From positions 339,400 to 403,399 of the forward strand of contig NZ_RJJQ01000002.1 in the NCBI RefSeq assembly GCF_003724155.1: a DNA stretch of 64,000 nucleotides, in the 5' to 3' direction. Source of the stretch: Flexivirga caeni (GTDB taxonomy: Bacteria; Actinomycetota; Actinomycetes; Actinomycetales; Dermatophilaceae). Below are positions 12,186 to 20,819 of the stretch, one piece after another. The translations under genes and the position numbers were made by a program. Numbering within the stretch: the stretch's first letter is position 1; every line of letters starts with the position of its first letter. Below the pieces are notes generated by a model. It saw nothing but the letters and a program-made list of their open reading frames with translations, ran no database searches and was not told the origin of the DNA.

Positions 12186-13919
12186 GTGACCGACCACCCC
12201 CACGAGTCTGACGCGCCCAAGATCTCGATCGAGGGCCTGCAACACGAGATCCGGACCCTACGCGAGCGCCTGGCGGTGTCGTCGCGGGCGAATGCCGGCG
12301 AACTTCAGCAGCAGGTCCGCCAGCTGCAGGCGTCGGTCGGCACGCTGTCCGCGCAGAACGAGCGTCTCGTGCGCACCCTGAAGGAAGCTCGCGAGCAGAT
12401 CGTCAACCTCAAGAGCGAGGTCGACCGGCTGGCGCAACCGCCCGCGTCATACGGCATCCTCCTGGAGATCCATGACGACTCGACGGCCGACATCCTGTCG
12501 AGCGGGCGCAAGCTGCGCGTCGCAGTCAGCCCGTCGATCGACCCGGCCGACCTCGTCGTCGGTCGCGAGGCGATGCTCAACGAAGCCCTCAACGTGGTGG
12601 CCGTCGTCGGTTTCGAGCGGGTCGGCGAACTCGTCCAGGCCAAGGAGTTGCTCGGCGAGGACCGGGTGCTGGTCATCGCGCACGCCGACGAGGAGCGCGT
12701 ATGCCGCATCGCCGCCGCTTTGGTCGGCACCACCATCCGCGCCGGTGACTCGCTGCTGTGCGACACCCGCAGCGGTTTTGTTTTCGAGCGCATCCCGAAG
12801 GCCGAGGTCGCCGACCTGGTCCTGGAGGAAGTGCCCGACATCCACTACGAGGACATCGGTGGCCTGGCCGGGCAGATCGAGCAGATCCGCGACGCGGTCG
12901 AGTTGCCCTACCTGCACGCCGACCTCTTCCGCGAACACGCCCTGCGGCCACCCAAGGGGGTGCTGCTTTACGGCCCGCCCGGATGCGGAAAAACGTTGAT
13001 TGCCAAGGCTGTTGCCGCCAGCCTCGCCCGCAAGGTCGCCGAGAAGACGGGCCGCGATGAGACGGCGTACTTCCTCAACATCAAGGGTCCCGAGCTGCTC
13101 AACAAGTATGTCGGCGAGACCGAGCGGCACATCCGGCTGATCTTCCAGCGGGCGCGCGAGAAGTCCTCGGACGGCACACCGGTCGTGGTGTTCTTCGACG
13201 AGATGGAGTCGCTCTTCCGCACCCGCGGATCAGGCGTCTCGTCCGACGTGGAGACCACGATCGTGCCGCAGCTGCTGGCCGAGATCGACGGTGTCGAGCA
13301 GCTGGAGAACGTCATCGTCATCGGCGCCTCCAACCGGGAGGACATGATCGACCCGGCGATCCTGCGGCCCGGCCGGCTCGACGTGAAGATCAAGATCGAG
13401 CGACCCGACGCCGAGAGCGCCCGGGACATCTTCGGCAAGTACCTCGTGCCGGAGCTGCCGCTGCACGCCGACGACCTGGCCGAATACAACAACTCGGCTC
13501 AGGAGACGGTTGACGCGATGATCCAGGCGTCGGTCGAGCGCATGTACACCGAGATCGACGAGAACAAGTTCCTGGAGGTCACCTACGCCAGCGGCGACAA
13601 GGAGATCCTCTACTTCAAGGACTTCAACTCCGGTGCCATGATCCAGAACATCGTCGACCGGGCCAAGAAAATGGCGATCAAGGACCAGCTCACGACCGGC
13701 CAGAAGGGCATCCGCGTCGATCACCTGCTGCGCTCGTGCGTCGATGAGTTCAAGGAGAACGAGGACCTGCCCAACACCACCAATCCGGATGACTGGGCCA
13801 GGATCTCGGGCAAGAAGGGCGAGCGGATCGTCTACATCCGCACGCTCATCGACGGCAAGGACGGCGCCGAGCCGGGCCGCTCCATCGACTCGATCAAGGG
13901 CACCGGGCAGTACTTGTGA
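12186..13919 (+). CDS. arc: Proteasome-associated AAA ATPase (ARC/Mpa)
   Basis: Hexameric unfoldase that recognises pupylated proteins and feeds them to the 20S proteasome. The 577-residue protein has an N-terminal coiled coil (about 15-80) that binds Pup, OB folds (about 90-200), then an AAA domain. Walker A is GPPGCGKT (263-270) and Walker B is [10 protein letters not shown]. It ends in the proteasome-docking QYL. The start GTG 12186 has a strong AAGGAGG site. TAGGGT (12131-12136) about 50 bases upstream is a probable -10, so unlike dop and pafA this gene has a leader. Confidence 0.97.
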   Translation: MTDHPHESDAPKISIEGLQHEIRTLRERLAVSSRANAGELQQQVRQLQASVGTLSAQNERLVRTLKEAREQIVNLKSEVDRLAQPPASYGILLEIHDDSTADILSSGRKLRVAVSPSIDPADLVVGREAMLNEALNVVAVVGFERVGELVQAKELLGEDRVLVIAHADEERVCRIAAALVGTTIRAGDSLLCDTRSGFVFERIPKAEVADLVLEEVPDIHYEDIGGLAGQIEQIRDAVELPYLHADLFREHALRPPKGVLLYGPPGCGKTLIAKAVAASLARKVAEKTGRDETAYFLNIKGPELLNKYVGETERHIRLIFQRAREKSSDGTPVVVFFDEMESLFRTRGSGVSSDVETTIVPQLLAEIDGVEQLENVIVIGASNREDMIDPAILRPGRLDVKIKIERPDAESARDIFGKYLVPELPLHADDLAEYNNSAQETVDAMIQASVERMYTEIDENKFLEVTYASGDKEILYFKDFNSGAMIQNIVDRAKKMAIKDQLTTGQKGIRVDHLLRSCVDEFKENEDLPNTTNPDDWARISGKKGERIVYIRTLIDGKDGAEPGRSIDSIKGTGQYL

Positions 13920-13972
13920 GCCCTCGCGCGCTGGTCGAGTGGGCCGGAGCGCGGGGCGCGACATACGCAGCC

Positions 13973-14215
13973 CGTCCCGAAGTCTCGACGGTCGCGCTTA
14001 CGGGACGGGAAATCGCGGGTATGGCGTCCCGAAGTCTCGACGGTCGCGCTTACGGGACGCGAAGTCGCGGGTATGGCGTCCCGAAGTCTCGACGGTCGCG
14101 CTTACGGGACGCGAAATCGTGGGTACGGCGTCCCGAAGTCTCGACGGTCGCGCTTACGGGACGGGAAATCGCGGGTATGGCGTCCCGAAGTCTCGACGGT
14201 CGCGCTTACGGGACG
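13973..14215. repeat. Tandem array of five 52-bp palindromic repeats
   Basis: Five 35-bp cores sit at 13973, 14025, 14077, 14129 and 14181, separated by 17-bp near-identical spacers (period exactly 52). Each core begins CGTCCCG and ends CGGGACG, with an imperfect 16-bp stem around a CGG loop. The spacers (such as GGAAATCGCGGGTATGG) are also conserved, so the whole 52-bp unit was duplicated. The array lies 3' of arc. Because 52 is not a multiple of three, open frames crossing it are artefacts. The rest of the 455-bp gap (14216-14374) holds a palindrome and the next gene's leader. Confidence 0.95.
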
Positions 14216-14289
14216 CGACCTGGGGGGTCGAACACTCGAGCCGGAGGAACGGGAAAGCTCGCGACTTCGTAGTAGCACGCGCAGCAGCA

Positions 14290-14310
14290 CCCGATCAGTG
14301 TCCGATCGGG
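14290..14310. promoter_or_regulatory. Perfect 7-bp inverted repeat upstream of the DGPF/ECF42 operon
   Basis: CCCGATC and GATCGGG flank a 7-base centre that contains AGTGTCC. The palindrome lies 65 bases before the DGPF gene start, a reasonable operator or promoter position. TGTCCG overlapping its right half loosely resembles the TGTCGA-type -35 reported for ECF42 sigma factors. Function is inferred from position only. Confidence 0.4.
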
Positions 14311-14374
14311 GCAGACTCGTTCGTAGCACTGTTGAGCGGCGGCCACCCGGGTCGCCTTGATGCAGGAGGCAACG

Positions 14375-14761
14375 ATGCCCCAATACCTCATGTCCGTCTA
14401 CGGCCCGTTGGAGCGCACCGATTTCGGCGCCTACGCGACCAAGGAGGAGATGCTCGCAGCGTTCGCCGATACTGGTGCCTTCAATGACATGCTGCAGCGA
14501 GAGGGCTACTTTGTGTTCGCAAATGGCCTGGAGTCGGCGGAGACCGCGACCGTGGTCGACGGTCAGCACGACCAGCCGGTGCTGACCGACGGTCCCTACC
14601 TGGAGTCCAAGGAACACATCGGCGGTTTCTGGGTCATCGACGTTCCGGACCTGGACGTCGCCTTGCGTCTCGCCGCCGAAGGTTCCAAGGCATGCCGCGG
14701 CAAGGTCGAGGTGCGGCCGTTCCAGACCGAGGAGTCGTTCGTGGCGCTGCTCGAGTCGTGA
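14375..14761 (+). CDS. YCII/DGPF-domain protein partnered with ECF42 sigma factor
   Basis: A 128-residue YCII-related (DGPF) protein. The family motif is present as TDGPYLESKEHIGGFWVID, and the protein begins MPQYLMSVYG as is typical. Such proteins are the usual genomic partner of ECF42 sigma factors; their biochemical role is unsettled. ATG 14375 has AGGAGG five bases upstream, clearly better than ATG 14357. The stop overlaps the sigma factor start (GTGA), so the two are translationally coupled. Confidence 0.88.
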   Translation: MPQYLMSVYGPLERTDFGAYATKEEMLAAFADTGAFNDMLQREGYFVFANGLESAETATVVDGQHDQPVLTDGPYLESKEHIGGFWVIDVPDLDVALRLAAEGSKACRGKVEVRPFQTEESFVALLES

Positions 14762-15993
14762 CCGATGCGGTCGTCGCCGACGCCCTGGCGACGGTCCACC
14801 GCCGTGAGTGGGCCCGGATCGTCGCCTCGCTGGTGCGCCGGTTCCGCGATCTCGACATCGCGGAGGAAGCCGCGGCGGAAGCCTTTGCGGCTGCTGTCGA
14901 GCGGTGGCCGGCTGACGGCATACCCGCCAATCCCGGTGGCTGGCTCACGACCACCGCCACCCGCAAGGCGATCGACCGCTTGCGCCGGGAGTGGCGGCGT
15001 GACGAGAAGCACCAGGAGGCCAGGTTGTTGTATGACGAGGACACGCCCTCGTCGCCAGGCGTCATCGACGACGACCGGTTGCGCCTCATCTTCACCTGCT
15101 GCCACCCGGCCCTTGCACCGGATGCGCGGATTGCGTTGACCCTGCGCATGGTTGGCGGCCTGACAGTGCCCGAGATCGCGCACGCGTTCCTCGTGCAGGA
15201 GTCGGCGATGGGGCGCCGGATCACCCGGGCGAAGGCGAAGATCAGGGCGAATCACGTGCCCTATCGCATCCCTGCCGCCGCGGATCTGCCCGGCCGGCTC
15301 GGGGGAGTGCTCTCCGTGCTGTTCCTCATCTTCAACGAGGGCTACCTGGCGACGGGAGCGACCACCGATCCGGTGCGTGCCGACCTGACCGCGCAGGCAG
15401 TTCGGCTGACCCGGTTGACCCGCGAACTGGTGCCGGGCGACGGCGAGGTGGCCGGGCTGCTGGCGCTCATGCTGCTCATCGAGGCGCGGCAGGCCGCCCG
15501 GATCTCTGCCGGCGGCGAACTCGTCACGCTCGCCGAGCAGGACCGGTCGCTGTGGGACGCTGCCCCGATCGCTGAGGGACACGGCCTGGTGCGCGAACGA
15601 CGTGCTGCTGTCGCCGCGGGCGACGGCCCACCGGGACGTTTCCAGCTCCTGGCCGCCATCAATGCCGTGCACACCTACGCCGGCGATGCGGCGGACACCG
15701 ACTGGTTCCAGGTGGTCGCGCTCTACGACCGGCTGGTCCGCATCGATCCATCGCCCGTCGTCGCGCTCAACCGCGCCGTAGCGGTTGCCGAGGTCGACGG
15801 TCCGGAGGTGGGGCTCGCCCTCATCGAGGGGTTGCCGCTGGACGGATACCACGCCTTCCATGCGACCCGCGCCGACCTGTTGCGCCGCGCGGGTCGCCCG
15901 CACGAAGCACGCGCTGCCTATGACCGGGCCATCGAGCTGGCGGGAAACGCTGCCGAGTCGGCATATCTGACGCACCGACGCTCCACACTCTGA
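14758..15993 (+). CDS. ECF42-type RNA polymerase sigma factor with C-terminal TPR-like extension
   Basis: A 411-residue ECF sigma factor, more than twice the usual ECF length. Region 2 (about 1-80, with FRDLDIAEEAAAEAFAAA) and region 4 (about 110-170, LRMVGGLTVPEIAHAFLV) are followed by a roughly 230-residue helical extension (DUF6596/TPR-like), diagnostic of ECF42. In this group the extension, not an anti-sigma factor, is thought to control activity. It overlaps the DGPF gene by four bases. Its own regulon probably includes this operon. Confidence 0.9.
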   Translation: MTDAVVADALATVHRREWARIVASLVRRFRDLDIAEEAAAEAFAAAVERWPADGIPANPGGWLTTTATRKAIDRLRREWRRDEKHQEARLLYDEDTPSSPGVIDDDRLRLIFTCCHPALAPDARIALTLRMVGGLTVPEIAHAFLVQESAMGRRITRAKAKIRANHVPYRIPAAADLPGRLGGVLSVLFLIFNEGYLATGATTDPVRADLTAQAVRLTRLTRELVPGDGEVAGLLALMLLIEARQAARISAGGELVTLAEQDRSLWDAAPIAEGHGLVRERRAAVAAGDGPPGRFQLLAAINAVHTYAGDAADTDWFQVVALYDRLVRIDPSPVVALNRAVAVAEVDGPEVGLALIEGLPLDGYHAFHATRADLLRRAGRPHEARAAYDRAIELAGNAAESAYLTHRRSTL

Positions 15994-16012
15994 CTGCCTT
16001 CAGGTTCGGGGG

Positions 16013-17656
16013 GTGATGTTGGACCGCAGCGTCGGAATCGGTGAGGTCATGGAAGACAGCGATCGGCCGGGCGCCGGCGGATGGGCCGGTGGTGGGTTCG
16101 TGCTGAGCGGCGCCATCGTCGTGGGCACAGCCGCGTTCCTCCTGCCGGCCGATGTTGTGTCCGCAGCCGGAGGTCGATCGGGACTCCGCGTGCTGACCGT
16201 GCTGATGCTCTGCCTGCTCGTCGCTGTCGGCGCGACCCACGTCGCTGGGCGCCACCGGCAGCACGGCCGGGCAAGCCTGATCCTCGCGGTGCTGGTGGCG
16301 ATCGGATTGCTGGCCTGGTCGGTGCCAGGTCTCGTGCAGCAGTGGCGGCTGGGCTTTCCCGGCCATGCCCGGGTGCTGACCGTCGTCGGCCTGACCAGCA
16401 TCGTTGTGGGTCTGCTGCTGACACTGCTGATCCCCAAGGGGTACGGAGCCGGCCATTCGACGGCGGCGTCGGCGATCGTCCCCATCAGTGCGGCGGCACT
16501 GGTCGCAATCGTCGCCGGGGCGTCGTATGTCGCGACGCCCGGTTTGGGCGTGGTGCAGCGGACCGCGAATCCCGTTCCCGTGCCTGCGATCCCGTCCCGC
16601 GTCTCGCACATCGCGTGGCGTGTCCGCATACCGTCTTCCGCCTGGCAGGTGTGGCCGGGCGGCGCCGGGGTCGTCGTCGCGACGTCGAACGGAGTGGAGG
16701 GACTGGACGGCACGACGGGTGCGCGGCGCTGGTCCTACCGCCGGACGGGGAAGGCAGCACTGCGCTGGGCGATGGTCAGCCCGGATGGTCGCACCGTGCT
16801 GCTGGCCTGGACACCGCGCGGGGACTGGGAGCCGTTCGTGCAGGTGCTGGACGCGGACACCGGTCGTGTGCGGTTCAGCATGGACTCCGCGGCGTTCGGG
16901 GTTCGCAGCGGACAGATCGTGCCGGGGACGATCACCCTGTCCAACGGCGTCGTGGTGGCCGCGGCACAGTCCGGAAATTCGCAGCTCTTGGTGGGCCGAT
17001 CGGTGACCGATGGCCGGCTGCTGTGGCGATACCGTGAGCCGGGCGACTGCAGCCGGGTCCCCTCGACGGGCGGGCTGGTGGCGATCAGCACCGGAGTGGT
17101 GCTGGAGCAGGCGTGCCAGCCATCCCCGTCCACGGGGACACTGCGGTTCATCGACCTGGGCATCAGTGCAGTCCCGCGGTGGCAATACACCGTGCCGGAC
17201 CACGTGGTGCAGCCGAGCGCCCGCGCCCATGCGAGCCAGTTGCTGGCGGCGCCGGACGGGTCGTCGCTGCTGGCGCGCATCGTGGTCACCACTCCGCACC
17301 CGACGGAGTCGCTGGTGCTGGATGCCCGCACCGGCCGGCGCCTGCACGATGCGTTCGTCGTCTACAGCGACTACCTCGGAGTGACGACGGGAACGGAGAA
17401 AGTGATCGACCTACGCACCGGCAGACCGCCGCCCGGCGACACGATCGACCCGTCGGCACCGGTGATCCTGGCCCAACAGACGGTCGCGCCATACCCGACG
17501 AATCGCCTGCAACTGCAAGGGCGTTCGGGCGGACTGCACAGCATCCCCCTCGGGGTCGGCGATGAGCGCCGCGTCCAGCTGCTCGCCGCACCGGGCTGTG
17601 TGGCGGTCTTCACCAGTTCGGTCGACGGTGTCGCCCAACTCACCGGAGTGCGGTGA
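16013..17656 (+). CDS. Membrane-anchored PQQ-like beta-propeller protein
   Basis: A 547-residue protein with four to five hydrophobic segments in the first 190 residues, followed by a large extracytoplasmic domain. That domain has repeated WxYR-type blades such as GLDGTTGARRWSYR and DGRLLWRYR, resembling PQQ-binding-like propellers. No catalytic function can be assigned; ligand binding or a scaffold role is possible. The start GTG 16013 is followed at once by ATG. CAGGTT ends six bases upstream, compatible with leaderless expression, and ATG 16049 is an alternative. Confidence 0.72.
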   Translation: MMLDRSVGIGEVMEDSDRPGAGGWAGGGFVLSGAIVVGTAAFLLPADVVSAAGGRSGLRVLTVLMLCLLVAVGATHVAGRHRQHGRASLILAVLVAIGLLAWSVPGLVQQWRLGFPGHARVLTVVGLTSIVVGLLLTLLIPKGYGAGHSTAASAIVPISAAALVAIVAGASYVATPGLGVVQRTANPVPVPAIPSRVSHIAWRVRIPSSAWQVWPGGAGVVVATSNGVEGLDGTTGARRWSYRRTGKAALRWAMVSPDGRTVLLAWTPRGDWEPFVQVLDADTGRVRFSMDSAAFGVRSGQIVPGTITLSNGVVVAAAQSGNSQLLVGRSVTDGRLLWRYREPGDCSRVPSTGGLVAISTGVVLEQACQPSPSTGTLRFIDLGISAVPRWQYTVPDHVVQPSARAHASQLLAAPDGSSLLARIVVTTPHPTESLVLDARTGRRLHDAFVVYSDYLGVTTGTEKVIDLRTGRPPPGDTIDPSAPVILAQQTVAPYPTNRLQLQGRSGGLHSIPLGVGDERRVQLLAAPGCVAVFTSSVDGVAQLTGVR

Positions 17657-17705
17657 GTTGGCATACTCCCGGCATCCCCCACCACGCCAGTCTCCCGAGC
17701 GAAAG

Positions 17706-17743
17706 TTGACCTTCCAGTTGGTCGAGGGCCCACGATGGAGGCG
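17706..17743 (+). promoter_or_regulatory. MerR-type promoter with 19-bp spacer and leaderless start
   Basis: TTGACC (17706-17711) is followed by a 19-bp spacer and CACGAT (17731-17736). The GTG of the regulator lies exactly six bases later. The spacer contains GACC-N8-GGTC symmetry overlapping the -35. An over-long 19-bp spacer with an internal dyad is the hallmark of promoters activated by MerR proteins through DNA untwisting. It therefore looks autoregulated and should also drive the downstream MFS gene. Confidence 0.68.
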
Positions 17744-18825
17744 TGGCTGACCAGGAATCACTGCTCACGATCGGGGCGTTCGCGCGGCTGGTCGGGCTGA
17801 GTTCGAGCGCATTGCGCTTCTATGACGACTGCGGACTCCTGCAGCCGTATGACGTGGACCCCGCCAGCGGATACCGCTACTACTCCGCGGGGCAGGAGCG
17901 ACGTGCCGCGACAATCAGCCGATTGCGGGGGATCGGGCTGCCGTTGCAGGACATTCGCACCGTGCTGGATGGCCCGCCGGAGCAGGCGCGTGCGGCACTT
18001 CGATCGTATGTCGAGCGCACCGGCGACCTCGCCCGCACTGCTCACGAGGTGGCCGAGGACGTCATCGCGACGCTGCCCGACCGGAGCGACGAGGCCCAGC
18101 CGACGACCGTCGTCATACCCGGCCCCGAGCTCGCGAGTGCGCTGCGCCAGGTGGCTCCGGCCACGGCGGCCACTGCCGACATACCGGCGCTGCAGGGCGT
18201 GCTGTTGCGGGCCGCCGATGCCGAGCTGACCGTGGTCGCGACCGACCGCTACTGGATGGCCGTGCGCACCCTCCCGATCGAGGCGATCTCGGGCGCCGAC
18301 CGGCAGGTGATCGTCGCCGCGCAGGCGACTCCGCAGATCGTCGCCTTCGCAGCCGGCCACGACCGCGTGCGGCTGCGGATCGAGGACACTGTTGCCCGAC
18401 TCGAAGGTGACGACGACGTCCTCGACATGTCCGCCATTGAAGGTCAATTCCCTTCGTATCAGTCCGTATTGAGTGCGCTACCGGCAGCGGCCGGACGCGT
18501 CACGGTGGACCGGCTGCGACTGATCGAGGTGTTGCTGGCGAACGATGACGCAGACGTCATCGTGCTCACGACGGGCGACCGCCGACTCGATGTGCGGGTC
18601 GACGGGGACCGCCACGGCGTGCGCCTGCCGGCAATCACGACCGGTGAACCGCTCGCGACAGCCTTCCGGCCGCAATTGCTGCTCGGCGCGCTGGACGTGA
18701 GCGTCGGGCCGGAGGTGCTGCTGCAGTTCCCAGCACGCGAGGGGAGTCCCGTCGTCGTCCGCTCGGCCGACCAGGGCACCTTCACCACCGTCGTGATGCC
18801 GGTGCGGCGCGACGACCGCGCGTGA
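17743..18825 (+). CDS. MerR-family regulator fused to DNA sliding-clamp (DnaN) domains 2 and 3
   Basis: A 360-residue protein. Residues 8-75 are a MerR winged helix (LTIGAFARLVGLSSSALRFY) and 76-110 a dimerisation helix. The rest, 125-355, matches beta-clamp domains 2 and 3. LQGVLLRAADAELTVVATD corresponds to the DnaN domain 2 strand, IEGQFPSY (232-239) to the clamp IxGxFPxY motif, and VVMPVR (350-355) to the clamp C-terminus VVMPMR. Domain 1 is absent. The pocket signature ATDGHRLA of DnaN is changed to ATDRYWMA (166-173). I infer that the clamp module is the ligand sensor. It overlaps the MFS gene by four bases. Confidence 0.9.
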   Translation: MADQESLLTIGAFARLVGLSSSALRFYDDCGLLQPYDVDPASGYRYYSAGQERRAATISRLRGIGLPLQDIRTVLDGPPEQARAALRSYVERTGDLARTAHEVAEDVIATLPDRSDEAQPTTVVIPGPELASALRQVAPATAATADIPALQGVLLRAADAELTVVATDRYWMAVRTLPIEAISGADRQVIVAAQATPQIVAFAAGHDRVRLRIEDTVARLEGDDDVLDMSAIEGQFPSYQSVLSALPAAAGRVTVDRLRLIEVLLANDDADVIVLTTGDRRLDVRVDGDRHGVRLPAITTGEPLATAFRPQLLLGALDVSVGPEVLLQFPAREGSPVVVRSADQGTFTTVVMPVRRDDRA

Positions 18826-20042
18826 CTACGCAGGCGGTGACCGCGGAGCGCCTGCCGCCCGCATACGTCTGGTGGGCGAGCGCGGCGGCCGCGAGCACGC
18901 TGGGCAGCTCGGCGTTCGGTTTCGCGATGACCTGGTATTCGGCCGGCATCTCGGCGGGGTTCACCGGTGTGATCGGAGTGCTGATGACACTCCCGACTGC
19001 CGCACTGTTGCTGCTCGGTGGCGTCGCCGCGGATCGATTCGGCATCCGGCGGATGCTCGTCGCCGGAGATGCACTCATGCTGGTGCTCAGCGCGTTCGCC
19101 GTGCTGAGCGCCTCGCTTGCCGGCGTCCACCCCTGGCTGCTGGTCGTGGTCGCGATCGTGACGGGCATCGAAGGCGCGTTCTACCTGCCGGCGACCGGGG
19201 TGGTGCCGAGGCTGTTCGCGACCGAGGACGCGCTGCCGCGGGCCACCGCGCTGAACAGCACCTTGTCGCAACTCGCCCGGATCGCCGGCCCGCCGTGCGG
19301 CGCACTGGCCGTGTCCGCCGTCGCCTTCACTGGCACAGCAGTCGTCGATGGAGTGACGTTCGCGGCAATTCTCATGGTACTGCTGTGTATTCGGCCTCCA
19401 TACGCACCTGCGGCGTCCACGTCGGCAACCCCTGGGTCGATGCTCCAGCCGCTTGGCACCGTATGGCGCACCCCTGCGCTGCGGTCTGTCTTGGTGACGA
19501 CCGGCGTCGCGGCGGCCGGTGTCCTGCCGACGATGATCTACGGTCCGTCGCTCCTTTCACGTCAATCCGGTTGGGGTCCGGGTGCATCCGGGCTGATCGA
19601 AGCCGGCTGGCTGGTCGGCGGCATCATCGTCACCGCCACGATCGCGCGATGCGGCACGGCTCGGCGCATCGACCGTGCGGTCGCGGTCGGCCTGCTGTTG
19701 ATCACGCTCGGCCTGACCGGGTTCGCCGTGTGCCCGAGTGCGGCGACTGGCTTCGTGTCCACCGTCGTGGTCGGCATCGGGGTGTCCGTCTGCACCGGAC
19801 ACCTGTGGCCGGCATACCTGCAGGCCACCCCGCTGTATCAACTGGGCCGCTACCAGGCCCTGCTCGTATTCGCCCAGATGACAACGCTGCTCGTCGCCAC
19901 AATTGCGTTCACCGCAATCGCGGACGAACTCGGCGCGCGGTGGGCGATCGCCCTCTGCGCGGCCTTGCTGCTCGTCACGCTGGTCTGGTGGGCGGCCGGC
20001 TCGGGCTGGTCGCCCGCTGACCGGGCCCGCAAATCCGCGTGA
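18822..20042 (+). CDS. MFS transporter coupled to the MerR/clamp regulator
   Basis: A 406-residue major facilitator with about 12 hydrophobic helices and the loop 2-3 motif GGVAADRFGIRRM, as in drug-proton antiporters. The start GTG 18822 overlaps the regulator stop (GTGA), so it is translationally coupled and under the same MerR promoter. The substrate cannot be read from sequence. The regulator's sensor domain hints at an inhibitor of DNA replication. No other gene follows closely; the next gene begins 244 bases downstream. Confidence 0.88.
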   Translation: MTTQAVTAERLPPAYVWWASAAAASTLGSSAFGFAMTWYSAGISAGFTGVIGVLMTLPTAALLLLGGVAADRFGIRRMLVAGDALMLVLSAFAVLSASLAGVHPWLLVVVAIVTGIEGAFYLPATGVVPRLFATEDALPRATALNSTLSQLARIAGPPCGALAVSAVAFTGTAVVDGVTFAAILMVLLCIRPPYAPAASTSATPGSMLQPLGTVWRTPALRSVLVTTGVAAAGVLPTMIYGPSLLSRQSGWGPGASGLIEAGWLVGGIIVTATIARCGTARRIDRAVAVGLLLITLGLTGFAVCPSAATGFVSTVVVGIGVSVCTGHLWPAYLQATPLYQLGRYQALLVFAQMTTLLVATIAFTAIADELGARWAIALCAALLLVTLVWWAAGSGWSPADRARKSA

Positions 20043-20286
20043 CGAGAGAGCCCCGCTCGTGAGACCGTGGATGCTGGCGGTGTGGGTTGCACCGCCCAAC
20101 GGATGTTCCGGTATGGCGGTCGGGTGACCGCAGAGAGCGAGGTCGGCCTTCGTGGCCTGCTCAGCGGCAGCGTGACGCACCGTTCTGCCGGGGGATTCCT
20201 CCCCGCGGACCGGTGCACGATGCTGCCCGGACGGCGTGACCCGAGCGCGTCATACCGTCGAGAGCTCGTGCGAAGGACCACTACCC

Positions 20287-20790
20287 ATGCAACCCCTGAA
20301 CGACCCTGCGATCCGTAGCAGCTTCATCAACGCCTCACGTCGTGAGGTGCGCGAGGCCACGGCGCCCGACCTCGCCGAGATCGATTGGACCGCAACCGAT
20401 CTGATCGGCTGGCGAGACCGCAAGAAGGACAACACCGCCTATGTCGTGCTGGAACTCGACGGCGCGCCGACCGGGGTCCGCCTCACCGCGGCGCCAAAGG
20501 CCGGACCGCGCCGACGCACCCTGTGCGCGTGGTGCCGGGACGTCGTCGTCGCGACCGATGTGACGATGTATGTCGCGCGCCGTGCCGGCGCTCCCGGGCG
20601 GGCCGGCAACACCATCGGCACGCTGATCTGCACGGACTTCGGCTGCAACGGCAACGTCCGCCGCACTCCGACGCTCTCGGAGGTGGGCAGCCGCGACGAG
20701 GTCGACCGGATGAACCTGATCGACAAGCGGATTCGCGCCTTGCGCGCGCACTCCAGCGACTTCGTGCGGCAGGTCGCGGCGACCCGGTGA
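20287..20790 (+). CDS. FBP-domain protein with treble-clef zinc finger (EF-G-binding, Fus-resistance-like)
   Basis: A 167-residue protein resembling the FBP/FusB-type family, whose characterised members bind EF-G and release it from fusidic-acid-stalled ribosomes. A four-cysteine zinc finger is visible: C-x2-C (LCAWC) and a second pair ICTDFGC. ATG 20287 has a GAAGGA site at suitable spacing, and TACCGT (20253-20258) could be its -10. It is common in actinobacteria and its cellular role is not established. The 244-bp region before it shows no other gene. Confidence 0.8.
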   Translation: MQPLNDPAIRSSFINASRREVREATAPDLAEIDWTATDLIGWRDRKKDNTAYVVLELDGAPTGVRLTAAPKAGPRRRTLCAWCRDVVVATDVTMYVARRAGAPGRAGNTIGTLICTDFGCNGNVRRTPTLSEVGSRDEVDRMNLIDKRIRALRAHSSDFVRQVAATR

Positions 20791-20819
20791 CACCCCGGGT
20801 GGCCGGGCACGTGCGCGCC

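Noticed and set aside
13973..14215. CRISPR array
   Set aside because: The spacers are 17 bp and nearly identical, the cores are long palindromes, and no cas gene is present.
13744..14487. Open frames running through the repeat array (about 247 and 118 residues)
   Set aside because: The repeat period of 52 is not a multiple of three, so the translated repeats shift frame from copy to copy; the frames are by-products of stop-free palindromes.
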